Assembly (NCBI GenBank): GCA_002633005.1
Contig: NMRA01000040.1
Span: 865,805 to 929,804, forward strand
Length of the DNA: 64,000 nt
Origin: Phoronis australis
Lineage: Eukaryota > Phoronida > Phoronidae
Reading direction: 5' to 3'
The notes under the pieces were generated by a model. That model was not told the DNA's origin. It made no database searches and saw only the letters and a list, made by a program, of their open reading frames with translations. A program made the position numbers and the translations under genes. Below, piece by piece: positions 46,701-52,700 of this stretch. Within the stretch, counting starts at the first letter, position 1. Each line of letters starts with the position of its first letter.

Positions 46701-49700
46701 ATTGTGATTTTTAACCAGTTTTGTTAAAATCAAAGTGCATGTTCTATGTTTACAAAAGTTTTAATTGAAAAATAATGATGTAGGTCTTGAGACAACAGCA
46801 GTCTGTATATTGGTTTTCAAATGAGTCATTGGTCACTTTGAGTGGTACCTGATAGTTATGAGCTAAACAACAATAATTGATAAAGCCTCAAAGAATGGTC
46901 AACATTCTCCAGTTTCGGAGAGTCTCTACAGTTCGGGACACCGAAATTCAAGCCCAAACTGGGTTATTTTGTCTAAATGGTGTTTTTCAGTAGATATTAA
47001 GTGAGTACAAAGAATGAATACTGGAGTTAGGTGTTGATATTAATGTGTTGATTACTGCATTTCATTTAAGGCACCAGTGCATAGTACTTGCTACCAGTAA
47101 TGCCACTCCCAAGTAGCTTATTTTACCATTCGACTCCCCAGATTTTCTTGTTTGGTTGTTATATCAGCTATCATTCAGTAGGCTGAAGACTAAGCTTTCA
47201 TCATGTGTCGAAACAAGACAAAACATGAGAGAGACTCACTCTTGAGAATTAAATCCAATGTTCTTAAACTTTTGTTGACTCATAACATAACATTGGGATC
47301 GTTCTGAGGTCACACCTCTCATCACCTCAATTCAGCTCATCCATGTTCGATAAGAATCAGTTCTTTCAGATACTTTGCATACACACACGCGAACACACGC
47401 ACGCGCGCACACGCGCGCGCGCACACACACACACACACACACTTTGTACTTAGCCAGAGAGAAACACTGGCTTGTTAATTGTATAGCAACTAATACATCA
47501 CATTTATACAACCTACACTATTTTCTACCTGGTACAGCATTGTGTAGATGGACAGTGGTGCATATTGCGGCCATCTCTGCCGGAGCGTTCAATTTTCGGG
47601 CATCCAGCATCCATCGAGCAGCTTTATCATCTTCACATGTTTTTATTATGCATCCACATATTTATATGTGGACGCATAATGCCGTCATCTCTGTCCGTCC
47701 GTCCGGGCGGCGTCCGGGCGGCGTCCGTCCAGCGTCCGTTGCTCTATCTCCAAAACCATTTGACATACGTTTATGAAATTTAACACAATTGTTCCATTCA
47801 TGAATGGGACGACATGAACGAACTTTCGGACGAATCAGACTACTGGTGTGCCCCCCAGTGGCAATTTTAATTTTTTACGCTTACCTTCGTATCTATCTTC
47901 AAAAGTCCTGACCAGATTTTCATGAAATTTGTTATGCAGGCACCTATTAGTGAGATGACGCTATCCTCCTGTCTTCGGATGGATTTGACGTAGTTTGGGC
48001 CACATAGTGGCCATTTTTACTGTTTTCGAGTCTGTTTTTTGCGTCCACCCCTCTATCAACCAAACTGCTCAAAGGATGATTGTGAAAAATGGCATGTATA
48101 TGCTTACTATAAAGAGGACGGTTGACGATGATTTTTCGACCATTTTGATTACTGTGGCGCCTCCTAGTGGCAGTTTTTTTGTGCCTATGGCTGTATCTCC
48201 TAAACCGTTCGTAGGATCTTTAGTTAATTTAGCAAGTGTATTTATATGATGTTGACTACGAATAACGACGACTTTCAGACAGATCTGACTACTGCTGTGC
48301 CCCTAGTGGCAATTTTAGTTTTTTTACGTTTACCTCTGTATCTTCAAAGGTCCTCAACGAATTTTCATAAAATTTGGAATATAAGCATCTTTTCGTGAGA
48401 TGACACTATCCTTCGATTTTCGGATGGAATTGAGATATTTTGCACCACCTAGTGGCCACTTTTGCTGTTTTCGAGTGTGTTTTTTGGTGTTCACCCCTCT
48501 ATCAACCAAACCATTGTAAGGTTGATTTTGAAAATTGGCATGTATGTTCTCAATGTGAAGAGGACAATTGATGATGACTACTGTGGCACCTAGTTGTAGT
48601 TTTGTTTTGCGCCCATCGCTGTATCTTCTAAACCCACTGCAGGATCTATATTAAATTTAGTAAGTGTTTTTATATGAAGCTAACTACAGACTCCGACGAC
48701 TTTCAGGTGGATCCAATGAAATTTGTGCCTTCTAGTGGCAGGTTCATTTTTTCCGTTTTCATTTGTTTCGGTGAGACAGATTTTCATCATATTTAGTACC
48801 GTATTCGCCATAATAACCGCCCATGCCCCTATAAGCACCCACCCCCGCGTTTTCAGACTGCTGAAATAAGCACCCAGTCCATAAATGTGTACGTGCGAAA
48901 AATGCCTTACCTACAGTCTTAAAATTCTACAGTAACATCTTCAATTTATCAATAATATCCAACAGTCGTGAAAAAATCATTGTGAACCACAAACCTCGCC
49001 GTTATGTCAGTATTTAGCCGTGACTATACACTTCAAACTTCCGCCATGCCTCAAAACGAACACAAAAGTTCTGCTGATCTTGCCAGGACCAATGGTGTAG
49101 CCTTTCAGAACAGAAATAGTGTACTTGTCTACAGGATTGCTTTGCAGATATTACCCGCTTTCAACAGGAATCCAAATTTCTTTGTACACGTGAAAACCGT
49201 GAATCGAAGACTAATAAAAAGCTTGGCCAGTGTTAAAAGCATGTGACCAGGAAGTGCACGCTACGTACATGAACCTGTCATCAAAGACATTAGTCGGGAA
49301 CTATCCATTCATGAAACTGGTAGCATGGCATCGGCAAGAAATGAATATTGGCACTAATTTCCGTCAGTTTCTAATACTATAAAAATGTTTGCATTATTTT
49401 TAAGATGAATTGTTTGATTTACCATAATTGGTGTTTTTAAGCCAAATATCCAATAAAATGACCACTGACAGTGAATGCTTACACACCCTTACAGTCACCA
49501 AAATGTAATTGTCAGATATCACGTACGCATCCAGCCACACGGCGACTAATATGGGCCTTACCGAGACTAATGTCGAACGTTGTTAGCACATGAGACCAGC
49601 AAGTGCTGAATGAAACACGCTCTGGTTTAGGCCAACTGCTTTTGCAAATTTCTTTAGATATAATGAACATCTAGCACATTAGATTGCGTGGCTCTGGCCA

Positions 49701-52700
49701 AAAGACGGTCTCTGCTCTGGCAAATGAACTCTGGTGACACGCATGGGCTCGCTTGCTCACAAACGCAGACGAACTTCAAAACAAACGTCACGTGACAACA
49801 ACGTGTGTTCATCCAGACATTTTTCTCATGTTGCCGATCATACATGTAGATGTCACGATGTAGCACAGATTTGTACTTAAACCTGCCATAATCCCGACTC
49901 CACGGGAACTTAAAAAGTCTTAGGGACGCTACTTGGAAAACTTAAGGAGGATTTCAGGTAATTTGCTTGAGTCGAAACTGTATTTTTATTCAAGCAAGTT
50001 ACCATGTCGACGATTGCAAGGCAGTCAGTCGTCGAGTTTTCACCCTGGGATTTCAGCACAATTTTCTGTAAAATGATCGTAATTTAGCAGCAGAGTTTGA
50101 TAGCAATGCACTACAGTTTTGTAGAAAGTCTTTCATAGATTATAGATTTGTCACAGAGCGTAAATATGATGAATCTTAGCTTCCGATTTCACCCATTTCG
50201 GAGACTGGGTTTCAACGGCCTCAGGTTATAATAAGCGCCCCCCCTCGAAATGAACTTTTCTAAGCGCCCTGGGCGGTTATTACGGCGAATACGGTAACTA
50301 GTTTTTTTATTAAAGAAGCAATGGCATGTAGTCGTTTTAGGATGAATTCGATGTTTTTGCACAATCTAGTGGCCATTTTTTCATACAAATATTAACAATC
50401 TTAGAAGCACACCGTCTGCGGTGCATTCATGGGTGCATTTCAACGTGTGTCGCGCTGCTCTTGTTGAATAGCTCAGTGGTATTGTGCAGCCCTAGTGACA
50501 ATTTTAGTGTTTTGATGCCTGTTTATGGTATCCACCTCTTTATCTTCCCAACAGTTGAAAGGGTATATATGTTCCTATAGATGAGAGCAAGGCTGGCATG
50601 TTTTTTGGATGGATCTGAATGCTACTATGCCCCTTAGTGGCAGCTTTAGTTTTTGTACCTGTTTCAATATCTACTAAAATTCTTGGAATTTGGTCACTCT
50701 GTATTATGCTTGCGTTGAGTTATGGATGGATCCAAGTACTACAGATTGTACTTCATTCAAGATAGGGTAGCACTTGGGGTCCATTATTGGATGAATCCAA
50801 CCACTGCAGTGCCCTCTGGTGGCTATTTTGTTTCTCTTTGCGGCAATCTCAATCCATGATTGTTTTCGCCAAATTTTGGATGAGTAGCACTGCATCCTCT
50901 AGACTCAATTTAAGTCAACTTAAGTTTTGCTCAGTCTAGTGCATGGAAAAGTCTCAAAAAATGAGCTCCGTTTGTATCTGTGCCATTTACCATGCACCTT
51001 GTGTCTTTGGCTGTGTATGTGAAGTTTGTTGAAAAGTGCATACGATTTTCTTTACATGGATATTGAAACCAACAAAAGATTTTTGATTAACGGCTCAGTC
51101 TTTATTTAAGCTTATCATATTCGCCCTAATAACCCCCTGGGCACTTGGAAGAATTTGTCGCAAGGGTGCGCTTATTGTAACCTGGTCCCCGAAACGGGTG
51201 AAATCGAAACCTAGGATTCATCAAAGTTAGATGCTGTGACATATTTGTAACCCACGACAGAATTTCTGTTGGCCATTTTAGTTTTTGATAAGACAGGTTG
51301 ATTATCTCAAAAACTGTGTCCGTCTTTCATTATCATTTTTTGTCCGCTTGGCCGATCATGGTCAAATTTGGTATAGAGGTAATCGGCGTGGATGCACCAG
51401 CACTGCTAGTTACTTTTAAACCGCTTGACAGATCTTAATGACATTTGCCATAGAGATAAATGGCTGGTATACACTGGCACCAGTCAATTTTTGGACAGAT
51501 TTGGCTACTGTAGCACCCCCTGTGGGGCATTTTACTCGGTAGTTTTTGACAAGCCTGAGGTAGATTATCTCAAAAAGTGTTAGGCACAACTGGATGAAAT
51601 TTGGCACAAAAATATATAGCAGTGATGGATGTCGTTTTCATTTTGATTCAACCACCCTCTTCGCTAGTTTAGTTTTTGACCATATTGGACAAGACTAGTT
51701 CTTGTCTTTCGATCATCTAAGTTCTTAACAGGTCATCCTGGAGGCAATATGTTTGCAAGTGTTGGATTTTATATCTTAACCTAAAAATTATGGGTCGTTT
51801 GTTAGAGAAATAAATGATAAATTACACCATTTTTTTATTCGTGAGACAATCGTCAGCTGAATGGCACGCTTTGAATTCTAGTCTTCAATTTGCAGTTTTA
51901 ACATGTATAAAGGAATTTGTAATCCTGTTGGAAACTCACTACGTGAAAGATTCAATCTTGTTGGCAAATACGCTGTGTCTGTTTTGAAAGGCCAGACCAT
52001 AGTGGGACACATTCCATGCGAGATAACAAAACTGTTGCATTCTTTTTGAAGCACGGCGGAAGTTTGAAGCATATAGTCACAGTCAAATAGTGGCAAGGGT
52101 GGTGGTCTAGAACTTCCATGCACAGTGATTTTTTCAGGACTGCCAGATCTTGTCGATGAATTGAAGATGTTACTGTAGAATTCTAGCTTTGTAGGTTAGG
52201 CATTTTTTCGCATGTACACGTTCATGGGCTGGGCGATTGTTTCAGTGAAATATGAAAACGCATGGGGGTGCTTTTAGGGGTATGAGCACTTATTAGGGCG
52301 AATACCGTACTGTATATATTTTGCGAGCTGTCGTTTTGGTTGGTATTAAATGGTTTTGTACATTCAAATGATATAAACTTGCACAAGTTCTATGAGCTTA
52401 ACATAACTTGGGTAACAATTGCTCTTGAAATTTTTGTTTCTTCTGGTTGAATTGCTTCATTCGATAGTGGTTTATCTTCTCACGGTGGATAGTATCCATG
52501 GCAAGAGTTATGAATCTGGTTGCTAAGGATGCCTGGCTTCAGTTTGGTTTATCTTGCCTGTTTGCACCTAGTTGATGCTTTGATAGGCTTCGCGTTTGTT
52601 TACTGACACCATCTCATATGAACCTCCAATTTCTGTCTGATGAACAGGTGGCATGGGAACAAATTACAGTCTGCCCAGAACGCCTGAAGGTTTCCTTACT

